DNA from: Pseudomonadota bacterium
GTDB lineage: Bacteria > Pseudomonadota > Alphaproteobacteria > Rhizobiales > Xanthobacteraceae
Assembly: GCA_023451825.1 (NCBI GenBank)
Contig: JAEXYA010000022.1
Location: forward strand, 1 to 58,244
Reading direction: 5' to 3'
DNA length: 58,244 nucleotides
This document shows, one piece after another, positions 40,226 through 48,792 of this stretch. Within the stretch, counting starts at the first letter, position 1. Every line of letters starts with the position of its first letter. The notes beneath the pieces were generated by a model, which saw only the letters and a program-made list of their open reading frames with translations, ran no database searches and was not told where the DNA came from. Position numbers and translations under genes: made by a program.

Positions 40226-41854
40226 TCAGAACTGATTCATCGTGTTATGCGCGCCGCCGGCCTTGAGAGCCGCTTCACCCGCAAAATACTCCTTATGGTC
40301 GTCGCCGATGTCGGAGCCGGCCATGTTCTGATGCTTCACGCAGGCGATGCCCTGGCGGATTTCCTCGCGCTGAACATTCTTGACGTAGCCCAGCATGCCC
40401 TGTTCGCCGAAATAGGCCTTTGCGAGCGTGTCGGTGGACAGTGCCGCCGTGTGATAGGTCGGCAGCGTGATCAGGTGATGGAAGATGCCGGCGCGCTTGG
40501 CCGAATCCGCCTGGAAGGTGCGGATCAGTTCGTCGGCCTGCTTCGCCAGTTCGGTGTCGTCATACTCGGCCTTCATCAGTTCGGCGCGGTTGTACTTGCT
40601 GACATCCTTGCCGGCCGCCTTCATCTCGTCGAACACCTGCCAACGGAAGTTCAGCGTCCAGTTGAACGACGGCGAATTGTTGTAGGCCAGTTTGGCGTTC
40701 GGCACGACTTCGCGAATGCGATCGACCATGACGGCGATCTGATCGACATTCGGGCGCTCGGTTTCGATCCAGAGCAGGTCGGAGCCGTTCTGCAGCGAGG
40801 TGATGCAGTCGAGCACGACGCGGTCCTGACCGGTGCCTTCGCGGAACTGGTACAGGTTGCTCGCAAGGCGCTTCGGCTTCATGAGCTTGCCGTTGCGGGT
40901 GATGACGACATCGCCATTGCCGATGTTGGACGCATCGACTTCCTCGCAATCCAGGAAGCTGTTGTACTGGTCGCCGAGATCGCCGGGCTTGTGGCTGACG
41001 GCGATCTGCTGGGTGAGGCCTGCGCCGAGCGAGTCGGTGCGGGTGACGACGACGCCGTCTTCCACGCCGAGCTCGAGGAAGGCGTGACGGCAAGCGCGGA
41101 TCTTCGCCAGGAACACTTCATGCGGCACGGTGACCTTGCCGTCCTGATGGCCGCACTGCTTCTCGTCCGAGACCTGGTTTTCGATCTGCAGCGCGCAGGC
41201 GCCGGCTTCGATCATCTTCTTGGCGAGCAGATAGGTCGCTTCCGCATTGCCGAAGCCCGCATCGATATCGGCGATGACCGGGACGACATGGGTCTGGAAG
41301 CTGTCGATCGAGGCGATCAGCTCTTCAGCCTTGGCGTTGTCGCCAGCCTTGCGGGCCGCATCGAGCGCACGGAACGTGTTGCTGAGCTCGCGCGAGTCGG
41401 CCTGACGCAGGAAGGTGTAGAGTTCTTCGATCAGCGCCGGCACCGAGGTCTTCTCGTGCATCGACTGATCCGGCAGCGGGCCGAATTCCGAACGCAGCGC
41501 CGCGATCATCCAGCCCGAGAGATAGAGATAGGTGCGGTCGGTGGTGCCAAAATGCTTCTTGACCGAGATCAGCTTCTGCTGCGCGATGAAACCATGCCAG
41601 CAGCCCAGCGACTGGGTGTACTTGGTCGAGTCCTGATCATAGCGGGCCATGTCGGCGCGCATCTGCGCGGCCGTGAAGCGGGCGATGTCGAGGCCGGTCT
41701 TGAAGCGGTTCTGCAGGCGCATGCGGGCGATCGCCTCGGCACCCACGCCATTCCAGGTCGGCTTGGTCTTCAGCAGCGCAGCCGCAGCTTCGATTTCGCT
41801 CGCATAGGAGCCGGTGCGGGTGAACTGATCGATATCGCGCGGTTGGAAATTCAT
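40226..41854 (-). CDS. aceA: Isocitrate lyase (long form)
   Basis: The 542-residue glyoxylate-shunt enzyme splits isocitrate into glyoxylate and succinate. It contains the substrate and Mg-binding VIADIDAGFGN (193-203), the catalytic-loop motif EKQCGHQDGK with Cys234, a variant of the more usual KKCGH, and NYNSPSFNW-type AYNNSPSFNWTLNF. The length and KQCGH variant match the long isocitrate lyases of this bacterial group. The ATG at 41854 gives MNFQPRDIDQ. The gene is divergent from its likely regulator across a large palindrome. Confidence 0.95.
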   Translation of the reverse strand: MNFQPRDIDQFTRTGSYASEIEAAAALLKTKPTWNGVGAEAIARMRLQNRFKTGLDIARFTAAQMRADMARYDQDSTKYTQSLGCWHGFIAQQKLISVKKHFGTTDRTYLYLSGWMIAALRSEFGPLPDQSMHEKTSVPALIEELYTFLRQADSRELSNTFRALDAARKAGDNAKAEELIASIDSFQTHVVPVIADIDAGFGNAEATYLLAKKMIEAGACALQIENQVSDEKQCGHQDGKVTVPHEVFLAKIRACRHAFLELGVEDGVVVTRTDSLGAGLTQQIAVSHKPGDLGDQYNSFLDCEEVDASNIGNGDVVITRNGKLMKPKRLASNLYQFREGTGQDRVVLDCITSLQNGSDLLWIETERPNVDQIAVMVDRIREVVPNAKLAYNNSPSFNWTLNFRWQVFDEMKAAGKDVSKYNRAELMKAEYDDTELAKQADELIRTFQADSAKRAGIFHHLITLPTYHTAALSTDTLAKAYFGEQGMLGYVKNVQREEIRQGIACVKHQNMAGSDIGDDHKEYFAGEAALKAGGAHNTMNQF

Positions 41855-41937
41855 GGGTCCGATCCCTTCGTGTTCGACGATGTGTCTAACGTCTGTTTGA
41901 AGCGTGGGATCGCTGGCGGCTAGACGGAACGCGGCTA

Positions 41938-41988
41938 ACTTGTCATACTTTACAAGATGGTCTTGTAAGGCTGTAAAGTATAACAAGT
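41938..41988. promoter_or_regulatory. Nested palindromic operator between aceA and the RamB-like gene
   Basis: Outer arms ACTTGTCATACTTTAC (41938-41953) and GTAAAGTATAACAAGT (41973-41988) match in 15 of 16 positions. Inside lies TTACAAGA-TGG-TCTTGTAA (41950-41968). The site ends 17 bases before the regulator start and 84 bases from aceA, fitting a shared operator. Confidence 0.75.
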
Positions 41989-42005
41989 GGTATTAAGGTA
42001 GCGAA

Positions 42006-43442
42006 ATGGCGCCTTCAGGAGGTCGTTCCGTCTTCATCGGCCCGCGCCTGCGGCGGTTGCGGCGCGATCTCGGCCTGACCCAGGCCGATATGGCGGCCGA
42101 TCTGGAGATTTCGGCCCCCTACGTGGCGTTGCTGGAGCGCAACCAGCGGCCGATGACGGCCGACATGCTGCTTCGTCTCGCACGCACCTACACCATCGAT
42201 CTCGCCGATCTCGCCGGCGACGGCGGTGCGGATTCCACCGCACGGCTGCAGTCGATCCTGAAGGAGCCGATGTTCTCGGACATCGACATCCCCTCGCTCG
42301 AAATCAGTGATCTCGCTGTTTCCTATCCCGGCATGGCGGAAGCCTTTCTGCGCCTCTACACCGCCTATCGCGAGGAACAGCTCGCGCTCGCCGAGCGCCG
42401 TGCCCCGGCATCGGCGGGTGTGAGTTCGGAGGAGGGCGGCGGCTACGACGCCAACGATCCCGTTGCCGAAGTGCGCCGCTTCCTCGCCGCCCGCCGCAAC
42501 AATTTTGCGACGCTCGATGATGCCGCCGAGCGCATCGTGCAGACGACCTCAGGCACCAGCGGCCTGATCGAACGGCTGAAGACGCGTCACAAGTTGCAGG
42601 TGCGCTACATGCCGCCGGATGTCATGCTCGGCTCTGTCCGGCGCCTCGATCTGCATCGGCGGCAATTGCTGCTGGAAGACTCGCTGGATACTGCGAGCCT
42701 GAATTTCCAGCTCGCCCAGCAGCTGGCCTATCTCGAACTCGGCAACGAGATCAGCGCCGCGCTCGACGACAGCAAATTCACCAACAAGAGCTCCGAGCTG
42801 CTCGCGCGGCGCGCGCTGGCGGGCTATGCGGCGGCAGCGATCGTGATGCCCTACGCGGCCTTTGCGCGTGCTGCGGAAACGCGCCGCTATGATCTCGAAG
42901 CACTGGCGCGCCAGTTCGGCGTGAGCTTTGAACAATGCGCTCATCGCGTCACCACGTTGCAGCGGCCGGGCGCGGAGAAGGTGCCGTTCTTCCTCATCCG
43001 CGTCGATCCTGCCGGCAATATTTCAAAGCTGCTCGATGGCGCCGGCTTTCCCTTCGCCAAGCATGGTGGCGCCTGTCCGCTCTGGTCGGTGCACAACGTC
43101 TTCCGTACGCCGCGTGAACTCGTCACGCAGTGGCTGGAATTGCCCGATGGCCAGCGCTTCTTCTCCATCGCACGCACGGTGACGGCCGGCGGCGGCTCGT
43201 TCGGCGCGCAGCGCATCGAGCGCGCCATTGCGGTTGGCTGCGCGGCCGAACACGCGAGCCAGTTGGTCTACACACGCGATGGCGCTGGTCCACGCGCGGA
43301 TGCGCCGACGCCTGTGGGCGTGGCATGTCGCGTCTGCCATCGCCCACGTTGTACCGCGCGCTCGGCACTTCCCATTGGTCGTGAATTGCTGCCGGATGAT
43401 TTCAGAACGCTGAGCGTGCCGTTCGGATTTTCAGCGGAGTGA
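42006..43442 (+). CDS. XRE family regulator, RamB/ScfR-like (short-chain fatty-acid metabolism)
   Basis: The 478-residue protein has an N-terminal Cro/CI helix-turn-helix (RLRRLRRDLGLTQADMAADL, then SAPYVALLERNQRPMTADML), a central DUF955/peptidase-like region (about 200-290; LLLEDSLDTASLNFQLAQQL) and a C-terminal DUF2083 domain (HGGACPLWSVHNVFRTP, then GVACRVCHRPRC, a possible metal site). This layout is that of RamB and relatives, which control glyoxylate and acetate or propionate genes. Its position divergent from aceA strongly supports aceA control. Confidence 0.9.
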   Translation: MAPSGGRSVFIGPRLRRLRRDLGLTQADMAADLEISAPYVALLERNQRPMTADMLLRLARTYTIDLADLAGDGGADSTARLQSILKEPMFSDIDIPSLEISDLAVSYPGMAEAFLRLYTAYREEQLALAERRAPASAGVSSEEGGGYDANDPVAEVRRFLAARRNNFATLDDAAERIVQTTSGTSGLIERLKTRHKLQVRYMPPDVMLGSVRRLDLHRRQLLLEDSLDTASLNFQLAQQLAYLELGNEISAALDDSKFTNKSSELLARRALAGYAAAAIVMPYAAFARAAETRRYDLEALARQFGVSFEQCAHRVTTLQRPGAEKVPFFLIRVDPAGNISKLLDGAGFPFAKHGGACPLWSVHNVFRTPRELVTQWLELPDGQRFFSIARTVTAGGGSFGAQRIERAIAVGCAAEHASQLVYTRDGAGPRADAPTPVGVACRVCHRPRCTARSALPIGRELLPDDFRTLSVPFGFSAE

Positions 43443-43519
43443 CGCCGCTTTGCGCTTTGCCTTGCAGGGGGAATGAGGCAGCATCGCGCTCTCCAATCAC
43501 GAACAAGAGTGAGACGCTC

Positions 43520-44698
43520 ATGAGCCCGCGCACCCGCCTCGACGAACTCCATGCCGAAATGACCGAATGGCGCCGGGATTTCCACGCGCATCCGGAAATC
43601 GGTTTCGAGGAAGAGCGCACCAGCGAGATCGTGGCGAAGCGCCTGGCAGAATGGGGCATCGAGGTGCATCGCGGTTTTGGCAAGACCGGCCTTGTCGGCG
43701 TGATCCGCGGCCGCCATCAGGCCGCCGGCTCCAACCGCGCCATCGGCCTGCGCGCCGATATGGATGCGCTGCCCATGGACGAGGGCAATGATTTCGCGCA
43801 TCGCTCGCAAAATCCTGGCCGCATGCATGCCTGCGGCCATGACGGCCACACCACCATGCTGCTCGGCGCTGCCAAATATCTTGCCGAGACGCGCAATTTT
43901 TCCGGTACTGTGCATCTGATCTTCCAGCCAGCGGAAGAAGGCCTCGCCGGCGCGAAGGCGATGATGGATGACGGGCTGTTCGACCGTTTCCCTTGCGACA
44001 GCATCTACGGCATCCACAACAGCCCCGACATGCCACTCGGCACGGTGAAGGCGCTGACCGGCACCGCGCTCGCAGCGATCGATTACTTCACGCTGACGCT
44101 GCGTGGCCGCTCGGCTCACGGTGCGCATCCGCAGCAGGGCATCGATACGGTGGCGATGGCGGCGCAGGTGATCAATGCGCTGAACGCGATCCCGTCGCGC
44201 CAGATCGATGCGCTGGAATCGGCGATCATCTCGATCGGCCAGATCCATGGCGGCACGTCGAACATCGTGATCCCGGAAACGGTGGAGCTGCGCGGTTCGG
44301 TGCGGACGCTGAAGCCCGAAGTGCGCGACCGCGTCGAGGAGCTGTTCAAGCGCACGGTCAAATCGACGGCGGAAGCCTATGGCGGCAGCGTCGAGCTCGA
44401 CTACAAGCGCGCTTACCCACCGACCATCAACACCGCCGATGAAGCTGCGCGCGCCGCGCAAGCGGCTGGGGCCGTGCCGGGCGTCACCGAGGTGCAGCGC
44501 GAGGGCAATCCGCTGCTCGCAGGTGAAGATTTCGCCTTCATGCTGGAAAAGAACCGTGGCGCCTATCTGATGTTCGGCCAGCGCGGCGCGGACAAGGGCG
44601 GTGTGCCCGTCCACAATCCCGGCTACGACTTCAATGACGACCTGTTGCCCATCGGTGCGAGCTATTTCGCGGCTCTGGTTGAGCAGGAACTCGCGTAA
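43520..44698 (+). CDS. M20 family amidohydrolase (hippurate hydrolase / aminoacylase-like)
   Basis: The 392-residue dimetal hydrolase opens with MTEWRRDFHAHPEIGFEEER and has GLRADMDALPM, the metal-binding HACGHDGHTTMLLGAA and FQPAEEGLAGAKAMMDDG with the catalytic Glu, a dimerisation region GRSAHGAHPQQGIDT, and LLAGEDFAFML near the end. These are features of the M20D peptidases, which remove acyl groups from N-acyl amino acids. The ATG at 43520 precedes the family start. It lies next to a GntR regulator and TRAP genes, so it may process an imported amide. Confidence 0.9.
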   Translation: MSPRTRLDELHAEMTEWRRDFHAHPEIGFEEERTSEIVAKRLAEWGIEVHRGFGKTGLVGVIRGRHQAAGSNRAIGLRADMDALPMDEGNDFAHRSQNPGRMHACGHDGHTTMLLGAAKYLAETRNFSGTVHLIFQPAEEGLAGAKAMMDDGLFDRFPCDSIYGIHNSPDMPLGTVKALTGTALAAIDYFTLTLRGRSAHGAHPQQGIDTVAMAAQVINALNAIPSRQIDALESAIISIGQIHGGTSNIVIPETVELRGSVRTLKPEVRDRVEELFKRTVKSTAEAYGGSVELDYKRAYPPTINTADEAARAAQAAGAVPGVTEVQREGNPLLAGEDFAFMLEKNRGAYLMFGQRGADKGGVPVHNPGYDFNDDLLPIGASYFAALVEQELA

Positions 44699-44702
44699 GC
44701 AT

Positions 44703-44827
44703 TTGTCATCCCGGCGCACGCCGGGATCCATAACCCCCGTCGATGAGATAAGAGCACGCAGATGGCAACCGTTGCTGCACTCCACGACTTCCGAGGTTAT
44801 GGGTCCCGGCGTTCGCCGGGACGACAG
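44703..44827. repeat. Family A palindromic repeat (copy 4)
   Basis: Arms TTGTCATCCCGGCGCACGCC and GGCGTTCGCCGGGACGACAG with a TATGGGTCCCGG inner arm. It lies between the convergent M20 and GntR genes. Confidence 0.88.
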
Positions 44828-44842
44828 CCCAACCTGTGCATC

Positions 44843-45520
44843 CTACGCCGCGCCACTCGTCTCGATGGTGCGGCCAACCACGCGCAGCAAGTCGCCGCGC
44901 ACGGTTTCGATATGCTGCCTGAGGAAGCCTGAGGCTTCTTCAATTCGCCCCGCGCGACACAGCGCAATCAGCTCCGCATGTTCCTTCTCTGCGATTCCCA
45001 TGGCCTCGACCGTCGAGAGCTGCATCCGCGTATAGCGGTCGCTGGTCTGCAGCAGTGCCGTGACGATGCTCGCGGTGCGCGGCTGCCGCGCCCGCACATA
45101 CATCGCCATATGGAATTCGGCGTTGATCTGCCCCCATTCGCTGCGATTGCCCTCAGCAATCGCGGCCTCGAAGCGCTTCTGGATACGCTCCAGCGCAGCA
45201 AAATCGTCCGCGGAAAAATGCGGCGCCGACTCCGCCAGCATCCGCGGCTCCAGCAGCACCCGCAGGTCGAACACGTCGTTGATTTCGTCGAGCGACAGCT
45301 CCGAGACGATGGCGCCCCGTTGCGGCACCATCCGCACCAGCCCCTCGGCTTCGAGCTGAAACAGCGCCTCGCGGACCGGAATCCGGCTCACCCCATAGGC
45401 CTCGCCGAGCGCGTCCTGGCGCAGTTGAGCACCGGCCGGATAGGTCCCGTCCAGGATCGCTTGTCGCAGCTGATCCGTGATCATGGCCGAAAGCGTGCGG
45501 TGCTTCAGCGGTGCACTCAT
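44843..45520 (-). CDS. GntR family regulator (FCD domain)
   Basis: The 225-residue protein has a winged helix (AMITDQLRQAILDGTYPAGA, then VSRIPVREALFQLEAEGLVR) and an FCD helical ligand domain (FDLRVLLEPRMLAESA, NAEFHMAMYVRA, EKEHAELIALCR). It is divergent from the TRAP operon, with a GTATAA-A-TTATAC dyad between them, and most likely represses that operon in the absence of its ligand. Confidence 0.92.
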   Translation of the reverse strand: MSAPLKHRTLSAMITDQLRQAILDGTYPAGAQLRQDALGEAYGVSRIPVREALFQLEAEGLVRMVPQRGAIVSELSLDEINDVFDLRVLLEPRMLAESAPHFSADDFAALERIQKRFEAAIAEGNRSEWGQINAEFHMAMYVRARQPRTASIVTALLQTSDRYTRMQLSTVEAMGIAEKEHAELIALCRAGRIEEASGFLRQHIETVRGDLLRVVGRTIETSGAA

Positions 45521-45633
45521 TGAAATATCTAGCCTTTTTGCTCGACCGGCGGTCGATCAGGTCGTTTCTTCGCTGCTGCACAAAATTGCTTCAAGCCGTG
45601 CATTTGTGCAGACAATCGTTTGACTCGTAAAAT

Positions 45634-45646
45634 GTATAAATTATAC
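45634..45646. promoter_or_regulatory. GTATAA-A-TTATAC dyad between the GntR and TRAP genes
   Basis: A perfect 13-base dyad in the AT-rich part of the divergent region, 45 bases before the dctQ start. It resembles FCD-type GntR operators and overlaps a possible -10 box. Confidence 0.5.
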
Positions 45647-45690
45647 GATCGCGAAAATCACCTCACTTTTGTGACATGCGGGGAGCATTC

Positions 45691-46314
45691 ATGAGTGATC
45701 AGACGATGTCGTCGGCGCAGGAGGTCGGGTTCCGCCATGTGGTGATGGCGGCCTCCCGCGGTCTGCTCGCTGTCGAGCGGTTGGCGATCATGGGCTTCAT
45801 GTATCTGCTGACGGCGCTGATCCTGGTGAATGTCGTCACCCGCTATGCGCATTTCCCGCTCTACTGGATCGACGAATCCGCGGTCTATTCCGTGGTGTGG
45901 CTGACCTTCATCGGCGCGTCCGCGATGACGCGGCTGCGGCTTGATTTCGCGGTCACCATGATGACCGAGCGACTGTCGGCGTCGAGGCAGCGGCTGTTCA
46001 AGATCATCGCGACCAGCATGGTGATCATGTTCGGCATCGGCCTGATGATCACCTGCGTGCTGTGGATGGATCCGGTCGGCATCATCAGCGCGGGCTTCGA
46101 CGCCAAGAAGTTTGCCGGCCAGACCTTCAACTTCCTCTACACCGAGCGCACCCAGACGCTGAACTGGCCGACCTGGGTGCTGTATCTCACGCTGCCGATT
46201 TTCGCGGTGTCGATGACCATCCATGGCATCGCGAACTTGCTCGAGGATCTCGATCTCGTTCCGCGCCTGGCGCCAAAAGGCTTCCAGTTGTCCGAACTGG
46301 ACGGGGTGAACTGA
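45691..46314 (+). CDS. TRAP transporter small permease (DctQ)
   Basis: The 207-residue protein has four predicted membrane helices (about 32-54, 67-85, 107-130 and 164-184) and the DctQ motif region LYWIDESAVYSVVWLTFIGA. It forms the small membrane subunit of a TRAP carboxylate importer. The ATG at 45691 follows GGGGAG at RBS distance; an ATG at 45676 is in frame. dctM follows one base after its stop. Confidence 0.92.
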   Translation: MSDQTMSSAQEVGFRHVVMAASRGLLAVERLAIMGFMYLLTALILVNVVTRYAHFPLYWIDESAVYSVVWLTFIGASAMTRLRLDFAVTMMTERLSASRQRLFKIIATSMVIMFGIGLMITCVLWMDPVGIISAGFDAKKFAGQTFNFLYTERTQTLNWPTWVLYLTLPIFAVSMTIHGIANLLEDLDLVPRLAPKGFQLSELDGVN

Positions 46315-46315
46315 G

Positions 46316-47581
46316 ATGATCACCTCCGCAGCCTTCATGATCGTGATGCTGGTCGGCGTGCCGATCGGCCTCTGCCTCTGCCTCGCCGGCTTCGTCTACA
46401 TCATGGCGTCCGGCAATCCCGTGCTGTTCCAGTCCTATCCGCTGCAACTGTTCGGCGGCGTCGACAGCTACGGCCTGATCGCCATTCCGCTCTTCATCCT
46501 GATCGGCGAGATCATGAATGGCGGCGGCATCACCCAGCGCATCGTCGATATGGCCATGGCCTTCATCGGCTCGCTGCGCGGTGGTCTCGCTTACGTCAAC
46601 GTCCTCGCCAACATGTTCATCTCCTCGATTCTCGGCTCGGCCACGGCGCAGGTCGCGATCATGGCGCAGATCATGGTGCCGGAGATGGAGAAGAAGGGAT
46701 ACGACAAGACATTCGCCGCAGGCTTGACGGCTTATGGCGGCATGCTCGGGCCCATCATCCCGCCTTCGGTGATGTTCGTCGTCTATAGCGTGCTGGCGCA
46801 GGTCTCGGTCAGCGACATGCTGATCGCCGGCATCATTCCCGGCGTCATTCTCACGGTGATGTTCTGCCTCGTCATCGCCGTGATGGGCTATGTCTACAAC
46901 TATCCGCGCGCCGAATATCAGACGCCGAAGCAGCGCGTGATGACGATCCTGCGCACCTGTCCGACGCTGCTGATTCCCATCGTCATCGTCGGCTCGATCC
47001 TGACAGGCCTCGCCAATGCCACCGAGTCCGCCGCCGTCGGCGCGGTCGCTGCGGCACTGGTCGGCCGCTACTGGACCAAGGAATTCCAGTGGTCGCAGCT
47101 GCCGCAGATGATGCTGCGCTCGGGCATCTATTCGGCCATCGTGCTGTTCCTCGTCGCCGCCGCGGCCGTGTTCTCCTGGGTGCTCATCTTCGGCAAGGTG
47201 CCGCAGGAGACCGCGGCCTGGATCCAGACGGTGGCGAAGGATCCGATCAGCTTCATGCTGCTCTGTAACATCATCCTGCTCGTCATCGGCACGGTGATCG
47301 ACGGCGTGCCCGGCCTGATCATGACGGTGCCGATCCTGCTGCCCATCGCCACCGAGATCTATCACATCGATCCCCGCCAGTTCGGCGTCGTCGTCGTCAT
47401 CAATCTCGTGCTCGGCCTGCTGTCGCCGCCGGTTGGTCTCTGCTTCTTCGTCGCTGCGGCCGTCACCGGCGCCAAGCCCGGCAAGATGTTCATGGTGACG
47501 CTGCCGTTCTTCTTCATCTCCTGCGTCCTTCTGATCCTGCTCTCGCTGTTTCCGTCCCTGTCTCTCGCGCTCATCAAATAA
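46316..47581 (+). CDS. TRAP transporter large permease (DctM)
   Basis: The 421-residue integral membrane protein has about 11-12 helices. It shows DctM blocks: AIPLFILIGEIMNGGGITQR, FISSILGSATAQVAIM, GGMLGPIIPPSVMFVVY and LVLGLLSPPVGLCFF. It is the Na+-coupled transport subunit partnered with DctQ directly upstream and the DctP receptor downstream. Confidence 0.95.
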   Translation: MITSAAFMIVMLVGVPIGLCLCLAGFVYIMASGNPVLFQSYPLQLFGGVDSYGLIAIPLFILIGEIMNGGGITQRIVDMAMAFIGSLRGGLAYVNVLANMFISSILGSATAQVAIMAQIMVPEMEKKGYDKTFAAGLTAYGGMLGPIIPPSVMFVVYSVLAQVSVSDMLIAGIIPGVILTVMFCLVIAVMGYVYNYPRAEYQTPKQRVMTILRTCPTLLIPIVIVGSILTGLANATESAAVGAVAAALVGRYWTKEFQWSQLPQMMLRSGIYSAIVLFLVAAAAVFSWVLIFGKVPQETAAWIQTVAKDPISFMLLCNIILLVIGTVIDGVPGLIMTVPILLPIATEIYHIDPRQFGVVVVINLVLGLLSPPVGLCFFVAAAVTGAKPGKMFMVTLPFFFISCVLLILLSLFPSLSLALIK

Positions 47582-47604
47582 CGCATCACTTAGGAGCTCT
47601 CGTC

Positions 47605-48588
47605 ATGACCATCTCACGTCGTAGATTCCTCGCTGCATCGGCCGCGGCTTCCGTCTTCGCGCCGTCGCTGTCGCTCGCCCAGGCCAAGGAAATGCGCCTC
47701 GGCCTGATCACGCCGAACGGCCATTCCTGGAACAAGGCCGCGCTGAAACTGGCGGACAAATTGAAAGAAGAGACCAAGGGCCGTCTCACCATGACGGTCT
47801 TCCATTCCGGTCAGCTCGGCAACGAGCCGGCCATGATGCAGCAGCTGCAATCCGGCGCCCTCGATATGGGTTTCATTCAGGCCGCCGAACTCGGCTCGCG
47901 CGTGCCGCATATCGCGGCGATCAATGCGCCCTATATCGTGCGCTCCACCCCGTCGGTCGCCAAATTCGTGCGCCATCCCGTAGCGACAAAGCTGTTCGAC
48001 GTGCTGCCGGCAGAAACCGGCACCATCGGCCTCGGCTGGGGTATCACCGGCATGCGCGCGGTGTTTTCGGTGCGTGACCTCAAGACCCTCGACGACATCA
48101 AGGGCATGAAGCTCCGTATCAACCCGACGCCGGTGTATCGCGACTTCTATTCGTCGCTCGGTGCTGCACCGACGCCGATCCCGACGCCGCAGGTGTTCGA
48201 TGCGATGTCGAATGGCCAGGTGGATGGCCTCGAGGCCGATCTGGAATTCTCGTGGAATCAGCGTTTCGACAAGGTGTCGAAGTCGATCCTGCAGATGAAT
48301 GCCGTCTTCATGCCGATGGCGGCCGTGGTGTCCGGCCGCGTCTGGCAGTCGCTGCCGGCAGCCGACAAGGAGTTGATCACCAAGGCGGTGAAGGCGACGC
48401 TCGATGCGCAGATCGACGAACTCGCCGCTGCTGAGCCGGCCTTGATCGAGAACTTCAAGGGCACGTCGGTGCCGGTGCGCCAGGTCGCGACCAAGGACAC
48501 CGAAGCCGTCATCGCGGAATTCGACAAGCTCTGGCTGCCGAAAGCGCCGGTGCTGGCCGAACTCCGCAAGGTCGGCGCCACGCTGTAG
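47605..48588 (+). CDS. TRAP transporter substrate-binding protein (DctP)
   Basis: The 327-residue periplasmic receptor has a Tat-type signal (SRRRFLAASAAASVFAPSLSLAQA). The DctP fold is visible in MRLGLITPNGHSWNKAALKL, GQLGNEPAMMQQLQSGALDM and the carboxylate-binding Arg region MKLRINPTPVYRDFYSSLGA. The ligand is expected to be an organic acid; the gene context suggests one degraded by the downstream aldolase-family enzyme. A family C repeat follows. Confidence 0.95.
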   Translation: MTISRRRFLAASAAASVFAPSLSLAQAKEMRLGLITPNGHSWNKAALKLADKLKEETKGRLTMTVFHSGQLGNEPAMMQQLQSGALDMGFIQAAELGSRVPHIAAINAPYIVRSTPSVAKFVRHPVATKLFDVLPAETGTIGLGWGITGMRAVFSVRDLKTLDDIKGMKLRINPTPVYRDFYSSLGAAPTPIPTPQVFDAMSNGQVDGLEADLEFSWNQRFDKVSKSILQMNAVFMPMAAVVSGRVWQSLPAADKELITKAVKATLDAQIDELAAAEPALIENFKGTSVPVRQVATKDTEAVIAEFDKLWLPKAPVLAELRKVGATL

Positions 48589-48599
48589 CGCTCACACTT

Positions 48600-48722
48600 T
48601 GCCCCGGACGCGGTGCAACGCGTAGCGTTGCTCCGCAGAGCCGGGACCTTACCAACCACCGGAGCCTGTTACGGTCCCGGCTCTGCGAAGCGGCATAAGA
48701 GCGCCGCATCGCGTCCGGGACA
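48600..48722. repeat. Family C palindromic repeat (copy 3)
   Basis: Outer arms TTGCCCCGGACGCGGTGC and CGCCGCATCGCGTCCGGGAC with CGCAGAGCCGGGACC and GGTCCCGGCTCTGCG inside. It lies between dctP and the lyase gene and could reduce read-through. Confidence 0.88.
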
Positions 48723-48792
48723 AGAATTCCACTGCATTAAAAATCTCATCAGTCGGCACGCAGCGCGCGCCGGCACATCACGGAGTTTTGCC

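Noticed and set aside
40247..41923. 558-codon plus-strand ORF opposite aceA
   Set aside because: Antisense shadow; the real gene on the minus strand has clear isocitrate lyase motifs.
43268..44785. 505-codon minus-strand ORF opposite the M20 gene
   Set aside because: Antisense shadow that also runs through a family A repeat.
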